This document shows positions 8,683 to 17,896 of a stretch of 64,000 nt of DNA, piece after piece. Source of the stretch: an uncultured Oscillospiraceae bacterium. GTDB taxonomy: Bacteria; Bacillota; Clostridia; Oscillospirales; Oscillospiraceae. Below the pieces are notes generated by a model, which saw nothing but the letters and a program-made list of their open reading frames with translations, searched no databases and was not told the DNA's origin. Each line of letters starts with the position of its first letter. Position 1 is the stretch's first letter. The translations under genes were made by a program, and so were the position numbers. The stretch covers positions 62,001 through 126,000 of the forward strand of contig CAJUKH010000038.1 of the NCBI GenBank assembly GCA_910587345.1. Reading direction: 5' to 3'.

Positions 8683-9201
8683 TCAAGCCTTTTTGGGTTC
8701 GGGGTAGTCCTGACCCTGGGTGTCTACCGTCACCGTCTTCATGCGCTGGGGGGTCTTGGGCTTGTCGCCCCAGCCGGTGGGGGTGGAGACGATGGCGTCG
8801 GCCACCTCCATGCCCTCGATGACCTTGCCGAAGGCGGCGTACTGGCCGTCCAGGTGAGGGGCAGGGTCCACCATGATGAAGAACTGGCTGCCGGCGGAGT
8901 CGGGGTTGGAGGAGCGGGCCATGGAGAGGACACCCCGGTCGTGCTTCAGGTCATTCTGGAAACCGTTGGCGGTAAACTCGCCGGGGATCTCGTAGCCGGG
9001 GCCGCCCATGCCGCTGCCCTGGGGGTCGCCGCCCTGGATCATGAAGCCGGGGATGACCCGGTGGAAGATAAGGCCGTCAAAGAAGCCTTTCTTTATCAGA
9101 GAGATAAAGTTGTTGACGGTGTTGGGGGCCACCTCAGGGTAAAGCTCGGCCACCATCTTGCCGCCGCTTTCCATTTCAAAGGTCACGATGGGATTGCTCA
9201 T
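8683..9201 (-). CDS. peptidyl-prolyl cis-trans isomerase, cyclophilin type
   Basis: Cytosolic prolyl isomerase assisting protein folding, 172 residues with no signal peptide. Cyclophilin signatures are clear: FHRVIPGFMIQGGDPQGSGMGGPGY with the catalytic arginine, then SNPDSAGSQFFIM and the HLDGQYAAFGKVIEGM core. The length fits a single-domain bacterial PpiB. The ATG at 9201 is preceded by AAGGACTG. It lies 5 bases downstream of the membrane-protein gene, in a minus-strand row with smpB upstream and tmRNA downstream. Confidence 0.93.
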   Translation of the reverse strand: MSNPIVTFEMESGGKMVAELYPEVAPNTVNNFISLIKKGFFDGLIFHRVIPGFMIQGGDPQGSGMGGPGYEIPGEFTANGFQNDLKHDRGVLSMARSSNPDSAGSQFFIMVDPAPHLDGQYAAFGKVIEGMEVADAIVSTPTGWGDKPKTPQRMKTVTVDTQGQDYPEPKKA

Positions 9202-9206
9202 GTGTA

Positions 9207-10517
9207 TCAGTCCTTTCTTGGTTTGGCAGGTCCCAGGGGGACCTGATGGGCTTGCAGGTATCGGCTCAGCAGGGGGGCGTTTTTCATATCCATCCCCAGT
9301 TTGGCAAGGGGCCGGCCGGCCCGGTCCAGAAGCCTGAGCTGGCCATTATTGAGAGTGCCCCGGGCGATGTCGGTAAGGGGAAAGCGGGTGGTCCTGCCCC
9401 CGGGGGAGGTATAGGTCAGGTTACTGCCCTCCACCATCAGGCGGTGGTTGTGATAGGCCAGAAGGAGGTAGAGGGCCAGAAGGTCGAACAGGGCGAAGAA
9501 GCCGCCGCAGAGAAGGGATGTGGGAAATTCCACAAAGAGGAAGGCCAGGATGGTGCAGCCGCCGAAGAGGAGAAGACAGAGCCAGCCCACGATGAGGGAA
9601 AGTTTGTTCTGGCGGAGGGTGAAGGTGTGGGGAAGAGGGGCGGCCTGTGTCTCTGTAGGGGGCTGGGTGGGGACGGGGACTCCGCCCGGGTCGATGAAAG
9701 GGATATCATGGGTCAAAAGGTACTGGCCGAAGAGGAGGGCGTTTTGGCGGCTCCAGGCGAAGCGGGCCAGTTCCCGGTTTTCTTTGTCGTAGAGGATGTT
9801 GAAGCCGGTGGACACCCCCATGACCACCCCGGCAATGTCGCTTACCTGAAAGGTGCGGCGGGGCTTGGCCCAGGGCTGGAAGGTGAGTGTGCTGCCCTCT
9901 ACGGTGAGTTTGCCCTTGTCCACAGTGAAGGTCTGGGGAATGGCGTCAGCCGGGGGCAGGGGCCAGCAGGGGGGCAGGTTGAAGGTGGCGCCGCCGCCTC
10001 CTACCCGGGCCAGGCGGCGGGGATCGGAGTACCAGGCGGGGTCCACATATTTGAGAAGGCCGGTCCAGCTGAGGCGGGCGAAGAAAAGGGTACCCAGGAC
10101 CAGGGAGAGGGAGGCCAGCGGGGAACTGCGAAAGAGATGGACCGCCGAGCGGGTGAAGGTGAAGAGAACATCGCCGGCGGAGAGAGGGAGGGTCCCCCAG
10201 GCCTTTTGGAGAACGGCGAGGGTGAAAAGAAGGGAAAGGGCCAGAAGCTGGGCCAGGGCAATGGAAGCCCGAACGGTCCACCGGGCGAAGAGCATGGAGC
10301 GGTAGCCCCGGAAAAGGCGGTAGCCCTGGCAGGCGGCCCAGCCGGTGAGGATCATGTTGAGCAGGATGGTGAGATTCCCCGTGTCACCGGGGAGGAAGAA
10401 GATGAGAAGGTCGGTGACAAGGGCGGCCAGGAGGGCACCCAAAAAAGCGCCCAGAGCGCCCAGGAGGCGGCTGCCCTTTGGGGCGGCCTGGGCTATGGGA
10501 GTTTCCGTGTCGGTCAT
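9207..10517 (-). CDS. multi-pass membrane protein of unknown function
   Basis: Not recognised beyond its topology. The 436-residue product has about four hydrophobic segments in the N-terminal 150 residues (starting with a Gly/Ala/Leu-rich helix near 18-45), a soluble stretch, then two more helices around 310-370 and a soluble tail. The ATG at 10517 is chosen because GGGAGG lies 8 bases before it; the open frame extends 279 codons further through smpB and a repeat, which is not credible. It starts 14 bases after smpB. The N-terminal helix style resembles the 753-residue protein encoded at 54594, so the two may be distant paralogues. Confidence 0.75.
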   Translation of the reverse strand: MTDTETPIAQAAPKGSRLLGALGAFLGALLAALVTDLLIFFLPGDTGNLTILLNMILTGWAACQGYRLFRGYRSMLFARWTVRASIALAQLLALSLLFTLAVLQKAWGTLPLSAGDVLFTFTRSAVHLFRSSPLASLSLVLGTLFFARLSWTGLLKYVDPAWYSDPRRLARVGGGGATFNLPPCWPLPPADAIPQTFTVDKGKLTVEGSTLTFQPWAKPRRTFQVSDIAGVVMGVSTGFNILYDKENRELARFAWSRQNALLFGQYLLTHDIPFIDPGGVPVPTQPPTETQAAPLPHTFTLRQNKLSLIVGWLCLLLFGGCTILAFLFVEFPTSLLCGGFFALFDLLALYLLLAYHNHRLMVEGSNLTYTSPGGRTTRFPLTDIARGTLNNGQLRLLDRAGRPLAKLGMDMKNAPLLSRYLQAHQVPLGPAKPRKD

Positions 10518-10531
10518 GAGTTTGGCCTCCC

Positions 10532-10996
10532 TCAGCGATTGTAGGTCTTTAAGGCCCGGTCCATGGCCCGTTTGGAGTCGCGTTCGGCGGCGGAGGCACG
10601 CTTGTCGTAGAGCTTTTTGCCCCGGCACAGGCCCACCTCCACCTTTACACGGGAGTCCTTGAAATAGAGGTTCAGAGGGACAAGGGTGAGACCGTCCCGC
10701 TGGACGGTGCCCATGAGGCGCATGATCTCCCGCTTGTGCATCAGCAGCTTGCGGGTGCGGCGGGGATCTTTGTTGAAGATGTTGCCCTTTTCGTAGGGGC
10801 TGATATGTACCCCGTAGAGCCACAGCTCCCCGTCCTTCACCTGACAGAAGCTGTCTTTCAGGTTGGCGCCCCCCTGACGGATGGATTTCACCTCGGTACC
10901 CGAGAGGACCACGCCGGCTTCGTAGCGCTCCTCCACAAAGTAGTCGTGGAAAGCCTTGGCGTTGCGGGCGATTTGTTTGGTTTCGGTTTTGGGCAT
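10532..10996 (-). CDS. smpB: SsrA-binding protein SmpB
   Basis: Binds the tRNA-like domain of tmRNA and brings it to stalled ribosomes. The product is 154 residues, the usual length. Signatures include NAKAFHDYFVEERYEAGVVLSGTEVKSIRQG, NLKDSFCQV and NIFNKDPRRTRKLLMHK, ending in the basic tail KRAMDRALKTYNR that enters the mRNA channel. The ATG at 10996 has GGAGG at a good distance; 37 open codons upstream fall in repeat sequence. Its RNA partner is encoded on the same strand 2.3 kb downstream. Confidence 0.97.
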   Translation of the reverse strand: MPKTETKQIARNAKAFHDYFVEERYEAGVVLSGTEVKSIRQGGANLKDSFCQVKDGELWLYGVHISPYEKGNIFNKDPRRTRKLLMHKREIMRLMGTVQRDGLTLVPLNLYFKDSRVKVEVGLCRGKKLYDKRASAAERDSKRAMDRALKTYNR

Positions 10997-11029
10997 GGGG
11001 GCCTCCTTGTTTGAAGATAGGGGGATGCT

Positions 11030-11960
11030 GTGGGGGTGGGGCGTACCCCTTGCGGGTAAAACCACTTTTTCTGCTTTGTTGATTCTGGCTTGCCCAGCAG
11101 GGGCCACAGTCCAGCCGTTGGCGGCAGGCTGTCTCTTGGCGGCTATGCCGCTTAGAGACAGCTCGTACCCTGCGGGTGCTTCGCCGCCTTACGGATGGGG
11201 CGTACCCCTTGCGGGGAAAATCACTTTTTTGCCCGCCCGGCTGGGGCCAAAACCACTTTTTCTTTTGCCCAGCAAAAGAAAAAGCGGTTCTGGACTCCGA
11301 AAAAGAAAAGGTAGACCAGTGGAAATGATTATGAGCTACGCTACAACCGTACAAAGCCCCAACCCTGCTTGGTTATCCCTCGGGTGAGGGACTTTAGGGT
11401 ATTCTTCTGTTTCCGGCGGCGTGGGTTTGAGCGACCCGTGGCCCCTCTTGCACCACTGCCGTTGAGTGGGCGGAATACCGTTGCTTGTTCGTTGGTATTT
11501 ACGCCGCCTGGGTGGGTGGTTTTCGGAAGAGAGGCGGGCCGGGCGGGTGAGGACACCCGCCCCTACGGGAGTGGGATGGTTTTTGGGATGGGTGGAACCA
11601 CCCTTCAAGCTGTGTAGGTCGAGGCGGGTTGATTTTAACAGCATCATTTCAGTGTTCCACTAACGGACGCACGGGTGCGGGGCAAGGGGGACCATGGGAG
11701 CGTAAAGACGACATGAGCCGAGTCTAAAACGCTTGGTCTTGACCTGAGACTTTTCATGCTTACTCCCGCTTCATGAGCGAAGCGAGTTTAGCGGGAGTTA
11801 GTGCCGCGTAGCGGCTGAGAGCGCGAGAGGCTATTCTTTTCCTCGGGAAAAGAATAGTCTTTCGCAACTACGCACCCGTAGGCTTGGTGCATAACTACCG
11901 GACAAATGGCAGGTCGGTTCCCGGGTTTGTCCGGAGGGGAGGACTCTCTTGCCATTTGAT
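11030..11960 (+). repeat. dispersed intergenic repeat cluster R2 (modules A and B)
   Basis: Module A comes first, with its 33-base hairpin at 11129-11161. It continues through 'aaagcggttctggactccg', 'gagcgacccgtgg' and 'gccactgccgttgagtggg' to about 11530. Module B follows with 'aagctgtgtaggtcgaggcgggt', 'taacggacgcacgggtgcgg' (near 11660), 'gcgtaaagacg' and the inverted pair CTCCCGCTTC..AGCGGGAG near 11763-11800. It ends near an AT-rich stretch. No credible coding region. Confidence 0.8.
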
Positions 11961-11995
11961 ATTATAGCATAAATTTTCCAAAAGTAAACGGCAAA

Positions 11996-12262
11996 TTATG
12001 TAGGACGGTGGCGGATGCGGGTTTGGCGGAGAGGGCGGCGGGGGGTGGGACGGGACTGGGGGGTATGGAGGAAGAGCATGACGCCCTGGGGGGTGGGGTA
12101 GGCTTCTATCTCCAGAGGGATGGGGAGGGGGATGGGGAGGGAGCGGAGAAGGGTCCGGGCCTGGGTGAGAGTGAGGGTGGCGGGGGTGAGGCCGTGGGGG
12201 GTCAGGTCGGCCTGGGTAAGATAGACGGCGGCGCTGCGGTCACTGATGGAGTGGATGGTCAT
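11996..12262 (-). CDS. small hypothetical protein, possible MecA-type adaptor N-domain
   Basis: An 88-residue protein with a strong AAAGGAGG ribosome site 7 bases before its ATG and its own promoter, so it is probably expressed. The N-terminal pattern (TIHSISDRSAAVYLTQADLTPHGL) weakly resembles the substrate-binding N-domain of the ClpC adaptor MecA, but there is no C-terminal ClpC-binding domain. The C-terminus is Pro/Arg-rich. It sits immediately left of the phage-type operon, divergent from it, and could equally be unrelated to protein turnover. Function unknown. Confidence 0.55.
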   Translation of the reverse strand: MTIHSISDRSAAVYLTQADLTPHGLTPATLTLTQARTLLRSLPIPLPIPLEIEAYPTPQGVMLFLHTPQSRPTPRRPLRQTRIRHRPT

Positions 12263-12292
12263 GGGGGAGCCTCCTTTGGGGTGTATGGTCCC

Positions 12293-12321
12293 ATTATATG
12301 TCCTGAAGGGGAGAGTGTATA
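12293..12321 (-). promoter_or_regulatory. promoter for the 88-residue protein gene
   Basis: TATACA (12321-12316), a 17-base spacer and TATAAT (12298-12293) on the minus strand, about 30 bases from the ATG. The divergent phage-type operon must start from within the same 145-base gap. Confidence 0.6.
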
Positions 12322-12408
12322 GTTGAAAAGGTTGGAAAAAAAGGAGAAAGGTGTACCAAAACGTCCCACAAAAGGGGGGTGGACGGACAGGGTGAAAGGG
12401 GTGGCAGG

Positions 12409-12693
12409 ATGAAAAAGGAACAGGTGAGACGGCGGATCGAGAGACTGGCGGGGAGCAAGGTCAATGATGCGGTGCGGCTGGCCTTTCTGGACGCAAAAGG
12501 GCTGAAGGAGCTGGGGAAGATGGACCTTTCGGCGGTGGCCGAGTTCAAAAGGAGCAGCGCAGGGACGGTGGAGATCAAGTTTGTGGACCGGCTGGAGGCG
12601 CTGAAGTGGCTGGCCGAGACCGAGGAGGGGCCCCGGGAGGGGGGCATCATCGAGGCGCTGGAGAAAAGCGCGGAGGAGTTGAAGGAGGCGTAA
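12409..12693 (+). CDS. terminase small subunit-like protein (short form)
   Basis: Predicted DNA-recognition partner of the packaging motor, 94 residues. The stretch LSAVAEFKRSSAGTVEIKFVDRLEALKWLAE resembles the C-terminal part of PBSX-type small terminases, and position directly before the large subunit (stop and next start adjacent) supports the role. The usual N-terminal helix-turn-helix seems absent; the protein begins with a short basic helix KKEQVRRRIERL. The ATG at 12409 follows GAAAGGGG. A different small regulator cannot be excluded. Confidence 0.6.
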   Translation: MKKEQVRRRIERLAGSKVNDAVRLAFLDAKGLKELGKMDLSAVAEFKRSSAGTVEIKFVDRLEALKWLAETEEGPREGGIIEALEKSAEELKEA

Positions 12694-13947
12694 ATGAGGC
12701 TGTCGGCAAAACAACGGCTGGTGCTGTCCTGGTGGTGTGAGGCATCACCATACAGGGACAGGGAGGCCATCATCTGTGACGGGGCGGTGCGGAGCGGGAA
12801 GACCTTCGCCATGACCCTGTCCTTTTTTTGCTGGGCCATGAGCCAGTTTAACGGGGCGGGGTTTGCCCTGTGCGGCGTTTCGGCGGCGGCGGTGCGGCGG
12901 AACGTGCTGGACCCGGTGCGGCCGGCGCTGGAGGAGCTGGGCTTTCAGCTGCGGGAGCGGTGGGGCGTGGGGTACATTGAGGTGAGGTTCCGGGGGAGGG
13001 AGAACCGGGTGTACCTGTTTGGCGGCGGGGACAAGGCCTCGGCCGGGCGCATTCAGGGCATCACGCTGGCGGGGGTGATGCTGGACGAGGTGACGCTGAT
13101 GAAGCGGGAGTTTGTGGAGCAGGCGGTGGCCCGCTGTTCGGACAGGGGGGCCAGGGTTTGGTTTTCCTGCAATCCCGAGGGGCCGGAGCATTGGTTTTAC
13201 AAGGAGTGGGTGCTGCGGGCGCAGGAGAGGCGGGCGCTGCGGGTCCGCTTTGTCATGGGGGACAACCCCGCTTTGAGCCGGGAGACGTTAGAGCGGTATG
13301 AGAGAAGTTTCAGAGGGGCCTTTTACCGGCGGTTCGTGCTGGGGGAATGGGCAGTGACCGAGGGGAGAGTGTATGACTTTTTTGAGGAGGACATGGCCCA
13401 GAACGTGCCGGAGGGAGATTTTCAGGAGTGGCGTATCTCCTGCGATTACGGGACGGTGAACCCCACCTCCATGGGACTGTGGGGGAGGCAGGGGGAGAAC
13501 TGGTACCGGGTGAAGGAGTTTTACTATGACGCCCGGAAGGAGGGGCGGCAGAAAACCGACAGGGAGTATGTGCGGGATCTGGAGCGGCTGGCCGGAGGGC
13601 GGCACATCCGGCGGGTGGTCGTGGACCCGTCGGCGGTGAGCTTTATGGCGGCGCTGCGGCAGGAGGGGTGGCCGGTGGCGGCCGCCGACAATGAGGTGCT
13701 GACGGGGATACGGGTGACGGCCGATCTGCTGCGGCGGGGAAGGCTGGTGATCTGCCGGACCTGCCGGGAGACACTGCGGGAGATGTTTCTCTATTGCTGG
13801 GATGAGAAGGCCCCCGGGGACAAGGTGGTGAAGCGGTTTGACCATGCCATGGACGATATGCGGTATTTTGCCATGAGTCTGGGGCGGGGGGAGAGCTTTG
13901 TGGGGGGATTTGCGGTGGAGAGAGGAGGGGCGGGAGAGTGGAGATAG
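12694..13947 (+). CDS. phage terminase large subunit, PBSX family
   Basis: ATP-driven DNA packaging motor and nuclease, 417 residues. The Walker A loop is GAVRSGKT at residues 30-37 and the Walker B is VMLDE near 128-132, followed by a coupling motif (FSCNPEGPEHW). The C-terminal RNase H-like nuclease begins at ISCDYGTVNPTS, with a second acidic residue in VVVDPSA and a third near FDHAMDD. It appears complete, so the packaging motor may still work. It starts immediately after the small subunit gene. Confidence 0.93.
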   Translation: MRLSAKQRLVLSWWCEASPYRDREAIICDGAVRSGKTFAMTLSFFCWAMSQFNGAGFALCGVSAAAVRRNVLDPVRPALEELGFQLRERWGVGYIEVRFRGRENRVYLFGGGDKASAGRIQGITLAGVMLDEVTLMKREFVEQAVARCSDRGARVWFSCNPEGPEHWFYKEWVLRAQERRALRVRFVMGDNPALSRETLERYERSFRGAFYRRFVLGEWAVTEGRVYDFFEEDMAQNVPEGDFQEWRISCDYGTVNPTSMGLWGRQGENWYRVKEFYYDARKEGRQKTDREYVRDLERLAGGRHIRRVVVDPSAVSFMAALRQEGWPVAAADNEVLTGIRVTADLLRRGRLVICRTCRETLREMFLYCWDEKAPGDKVVKRFDHAMDDMRYFAMSLGRGESFVGGFAVERGGAGEWR

Positions 13948-14038
13948 GAGATGTTGGGCCGTCCCATTTCACCGGGAAGGGGTGGGGCTATGGGGCCTGC
14001 GAGAGTATGGGCGGAAAGGTTTTTAGGAGGAGAGATGA

Positions 14039-15169
14039 ATGGGGAAGAAAGAGAAGCGGCGGCAGAGGCTTGAGGTGCAGACCCGGAGGGAGGAGAGGCA
14101 TCCCTTTGGGGCATTGGAGGGGTATGTGCCCCTGGGTGGGGGAGAGCTTACGCTTTACCGGGCCATCCGGGAGGCGGTGCCGCTGGTGGATGCGGCCATC
14201 GGGAAGCTGGTGCGGCTGGCCGGTGGGGTGCGGGTGACGGCGCCAGAGGGACAGAAGGGGCTGGAGGAATTTCTGCGGACGGTGGATGTGGGCCGAGGGC
14301 GGAGAGGATTACAGGCCTTTTTGGACGAGTATCTGGACTCCATGCTGGTATGCGGGCAGGGAGTGGGGGAGATGGTGGTGGACCGGAACCGGGGGGAGAT
14401 CGCCGCCTTGCTCTGCGCCGACCCGGCCTATATCGAACTGCGGGAGGGGGAGAGCCCGCTGGACTTTGCGGTCTGTGCCCGGCGGCGGGACGGGAAGGTG
14501 GAGGAACTGGAACGGCAGGAACTGGTGCTGTTTACGCCCTTACAGCCGGAGGCGGAGCATCCTTATGGGGTGTCGCTGCTGCGGTCCATGCCCTTTTTGA
14601 CAGGGATACTGCTGAAGATCTATCAGGCCACGGGGATGAACTGGGAGCGGATGGGAAATGCCCGGTACGCCGTGGTCTATAAGCCGGGGAGCGGGGACGG
14701 CAGCTGGGCCAGAGAACGGGGGGAGGAGATCGCCCGGGAGTGGTCGGCGGCCATGCAGGCCGGAAAGGGAGGCAATATCCGGGATTTTGTGGCCGTGGGG
14801 GATGTGGACATCAAGGTCATTGGGGCGGACAATCAGGTGCTGGACAGTCAGGTGCCGGTGCGGCAGATCCTGGAGCAGCTGGTGGCCAAGACGGGAATAC
14901 CGCCCTTTTTGCTGGGGCTTTCCTGGTCGGCCACCGAGCGGATGAGCGCACAGCAGGCCGATATGATGACCAGCGAGATCACGGCGCTGCGGCGGAGCCT
15001 GACGCCGGTGGTGGAGCGGATATGTGAGATGTGGCTGCGGCTGCACGGATACGCCGGGAGACCGGCGGTGGAGTGGGAGGACATCAACTTGCAGGACCTT
15101 GTTGAAGAAGCGAGGGCGGAGTTGTATCGGGAGCAGGCGGAGACGATGCGGATGGAGCGGGAGAAATGA
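14039..15169 (+). CDS. phage portal protein
   Basis: Predicted dodecameric ring at one capsid vertex through which DNA enters, 376 residues. Portal-like features include YRAIREAVPLVDAAIGKLVRLAGG near the N-terminus, PYGVSLLRSMPF in the middle, and IPPFLLGLSWSATERMSAQQADMMTSEI before a charged helical C-terminus. AGGAGG precedes two overlapping ATG codons, 14035 and 14039; the second gives the family-like frame. Its position after the terminase fits. The gene after it is separated by 1.7 kb of inserted repeats, unlike the rest of this compact operon. Confidence 0.88.
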   Translation: MGKKEKRRQRLEVQTRREERHPFGALEGYVPLGGGELTLYRAIREAVPLVDAAIGKLVRLAGGVRVTAPEGQKGLEEFLRTVDVGRGRRGLQAFLDEYLDSMLVCGQGVGEMVVDRNRGEIAALLCADPAYIELREGESPLDFAVCARRRDGKVEELERQELVLFTPLQPEAEHPYGVSLLRSMPFLTGILLKIYQATGMNWERMGNARYAVVYKPGSGDGSWARERGEEIAREWSAAMQAGKGGNIRDFVAVGDVDIKVIGADNQVLDSQVPVRQILEQLVAKTGIPPFLLGLSWSATERMSAQQADMMTSEITALRRSLTPVVERICEMWLRLHGYAGRPAVEWEDINLQDLVEEARAELYREQAETMRMEREK

Positions 15170-16900
15170 GGCGGGGTATGGATGTTTTTTGTTTTTGCCC
15201 GGCCGTGGGGGGCAGGCTGTCTCTTGGCGGCTATGCCGCTTAGAGACAGCTCGTGCCTTGTGGGTGCTGTGCCGCCTTACGGATGGGGCGTACCTTCTGC
15301 GGGTAAAACCACTTTTTCTTTTACAGGAGAGCGGGGTGTTTTTATCTTGCGGTTGGTTTTTGCCTGCCCGGCAGGGGCCACAGCCCAGCCGTTGGCGGCT
15401 GTGCCGCCTTACGGATGGGACGTACCCCCTGCGGGTAAAACCGCTTTTTCTTTTGCACCGCAAAAGAAAAAGCGGTTCTGGACTCCGAAAAAGAAAAGGT
15501 AGACCGGTGGAAATCTTGGGGAGGTGCGGTACAACCGTACAAAGCCCCAACCCTGCTTGATTATCCCTCGGGTAAAAGACTTTCGGGTATCCCTCTTGTT
15601 TCCGGCGACTTGCGTTTGAGCGACCCGTGGTCCCTTTTGCGCCACTGCCGTTGAGTGGGTGGAATACTGTAACACGTTCGTTGGTATTCACGCCGCCTTG
15701 GTGGGTGGTTTTCGGAAGGGGTGGGCTGATGTTGCCCGGCTGGGCCACCTTATGGATGGGGTGTGTATCTTGCGGGTGAAACTGCTTTTTCTCTTGCGGG
15801 AAATCGGGATGTTTTTATCTTGCAGTTGGTTTTTTGCCTACCCGGCTGGGGCCAAAACCGCTTTTTCTTTTGTCTGGCAAAAGAAAAAGCGGTTCTGGAC
15901 TCCGAAAAAGAAAAGGCAGACCGGTGGAAATCTTGGGGAGGTGCGGTACAACCGGGCGTTGGATTTGTACTGCTATGGTATCCCTCGGGTGAGGGACTTT
16001 GGGGTATCCCTCTTGTTTCCGGCGGCCAGCGTTTGAGCGACCCGTGGTTCCTTTTGCGCCACTGCCGTTGAGGGGGTGGAATACTGCTCCTTGTTCGTTG
16101 GTATCTACGCCGCCTGGGTGGGCGGTAGCAGTCGGTGGGAGAACCACCTTTCAAGCTGTGTAGGCCGAGGCGGGTCAATTTCAACGTGATTTCTTTAGTG
16201 TTCCGCTAACGGACGCACGGGTGCGGGGCAAGTAGGACCATGAGAGCGTAAAGACGACACGAGCCGCTTCTAACGCACTTGGTCTTGACCTTGGGGCTTT
16301 CTTGGGGAGTGTGAGGGGCCATTCTTTGGCCCGTCAAAGAATGGTCCCTCACAACTACGCAGTTGAAGGATTGGCGTACACCCACCATCCAAACGGAACC
16401 CGCCCTTACGGAGATGGGATGGTTTCTAGTGGGAGGAACCACCCCTCAAGCTGTGTAGGTCAAGGCGGGTCAATTTCAACGGTGTCTTTTTAGTGTTCCA
16501 CCAACGTACGCACGGGTGCGGGGCAAGGGGGACCATGGGGGCGTAAAGACGTATCGAGCCGACTCTAAAACACTTGGTTCTGATCTGAGGGCTTTCATGC
16601 TTACTCCCGCTTAATGAGCGAAGCGAGTTTAGCGGGAGTTAGTGCCGTGAAACGGCTGGGGGTGTGGGGGGCCATTCTTTGGCCCGGCAAAGAATGGTCC
16701 CCCACGTCCACGCACCCATAGGCTTCCCACGCACCCACCATCCAAACGGAACCCGTTCAGGCATTGGTGTCGGCAGGCTCCCTCTGGAGGCGGGGTGATC
16801 TCGGTGGGGGCTGTTCTTTGGGCCGGGAGAGAATGGCTCTGCGTTTATATGCACCCATAGGGTTGTTGCGCAACTGACAGATAAACGGCAGACGCCGGTG
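15170..16900 (+). repeat. dispersed repeat cluster R3 inside the phage operon (modules A, A', B, B)
   Basis: A 1.7-kb gene-free block. Module A has its hairpin at 15217-15249 and an 18-base-pair hairpin AACCGCTTTTTCTTTTGC/GCAAAAGAAAAAGCGGTT around 15438-15476. A second, partial A copy follows (15740-16130). Two module B copies then occur, with 'aacggacgcacgggtgcgg' near 16207 and a variant near 16502; the CTCCCGCTTA..AGCGGGAG pair occurs only in the second, near 16603-16640. The orientation matches the other clusters. It separates the portal and protease genes without breaking either reading frame. Confidence 0.82.
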
Positions 16901-16929
16901 GGAGAAGAGATTTTGAGAGGAGAATGTGT

Positions 16930-17850
16930 ATGGAGATCATGAAGGAAGCGGGAGTGGATCTGATGGGCGGGGTCGGCCCGGAGGAGATGGGGCTGATCAA
17001 TGGGCTGGCCCGGCGGGCGCTGAAGGCGGAGGAGGTTTATACCTTTGCGGTGCGGCTGTGTGACAATGAGGTGGACCGGGAGTGGGAGCGGTTTCCCCGG
17101 GCGACGCTGGAGGAGCTGGCGGGGCTGTTTGTGGGAAAGAGCGGTATTTTTGACCACAACTGGTCGGCGGCGGGGCAGGCGGCACGGATCTATAAGACAG
17201 AGGTGGTGGAGGAGCCGGGGAAGGTGACGAAGGCCGGGGAGCCGGGGTGTTATCTGAAGGGCTGGGCCTATATGCTGCGGACGAAGGCCAACGCCGAGCT
17301 GATTGCCCAGATCGAGGGGGGCATCAAGAAGGAGGTCAGCGTGGGCTGTTCGGTGGAGCGGGAGGTCTGCTCGGTGTGCGGGGAGACGGTGGGGACCTGC
17401 CGCCATGTGAAGGGGCGGAGCTACAATGGGAAGCTGTGCTATGGGGAGCTGACGGGGGCGAAGGACGCCTATGAATGGTCCTTTGTGGCGGTGCCCGCCC
17501 AGAGGGAGGCGGGGGTCATCAAGGGGATGGGACCCACGCTGAAGGAACTGGTCCGGGGGCAGGAGAAGGCCCGGGAGGAGCTGGAGCGGCTGGAGAAGGA
17601 GGCCATGGTAGGCCGGCGGTATCTGGAGGAGCTGCGGCTTCAGGTGGTGCGGCTGGCGGCGGTGAGCGAGCCTTCTTTGGAGGTGGGCGTGGTCCGGTCC
17701 ATGGCTCAGCGGCTGGAGGAAGAGGAATTGACGGCATTGAAAACCATGCTGGAGCGGCGGAGCGAAGAGAAGTGGAGCGGCGGCGTCCAGCTGACTTACC
17801 CGGAGGCGGGATGCGGAGAGAGAGGGGAGGACAGGGCTTTCATGGTGTGA
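16930..17850 (+). CDS. phage prohead maturation protease with C-terminal scaffold-like coiled coil
   Basis: Predicted capsid maturation protease, 306 residues. The N-terminal half has VYTFAVRLCDNEVDREWERFP and GIFDHNW typical of this group. A conserved block EVSVGCSVEREVCSVCGETVGTCRH has a Cys-x2-Cys...Cys-x-His cluster at residues 147-159 that may bind metal, and YEWSFVAVPAQREAGV closes the catalytic part. Residues about 195-270 are strongly charged and helical, suited to internal scaffolding. The ATG at 16930 is preferred over 16924 because the GAGAGGAG box would abut the earlier one. The protease clan is inferred from family resemblance. Confidence 0.78.
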   Translation: MEIMKEAGVDLMGGVGPEEMGLINGLARRALKAEEVYTFAVRLCDNEVDREWERFPRATLEELAGLFVGKSGIFDHNWSAAGQAARIYKTEVVEEPGKVTKAGEPGCYLKGWAYMLRTKANAELIAQIEGGIKKEVSVGCSVEREVCSVCGETVGTCRHVKGRSYNGKLCYGELTGAKDAYEWSFVAVPAQREAGVIKGMGPTLKELVRGQEKAREELERLEKEAMVGRRYLEELRLQVVRLAAVSEPSLEVGVVRSMAQRLEEEELTALKTMLERRSEEKWSGGVQLTYPEAGCGERGEDRAFMV

Positions 17851-17896
17851 GACGAGGGATGGGAGACGGATGAAAAAAGAAAAAGGAGGAATGGAA

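Noticed and set aside
10518..11354. 279-codon upstream extension of the membrane-protein gene
   Set aside because: It runs through smpB in another frame and through repeat DNA. The ATG at 10517 has a proper ribosome site.
12263..12408. Phage attachment site or integrase remnant at the left end of the particle locus
   Set aside because: No tRNA gene, direct repeat shared with 27400-27680, or integrase fragment is visible on either side.
14540..15748. 402-codon minus-strand frame over portal and repeat
   Set aside because: It combines the antisense of the portal gene with repeat sequence. Similar Arg/Pro-rich translations appear at every repeat cluster.
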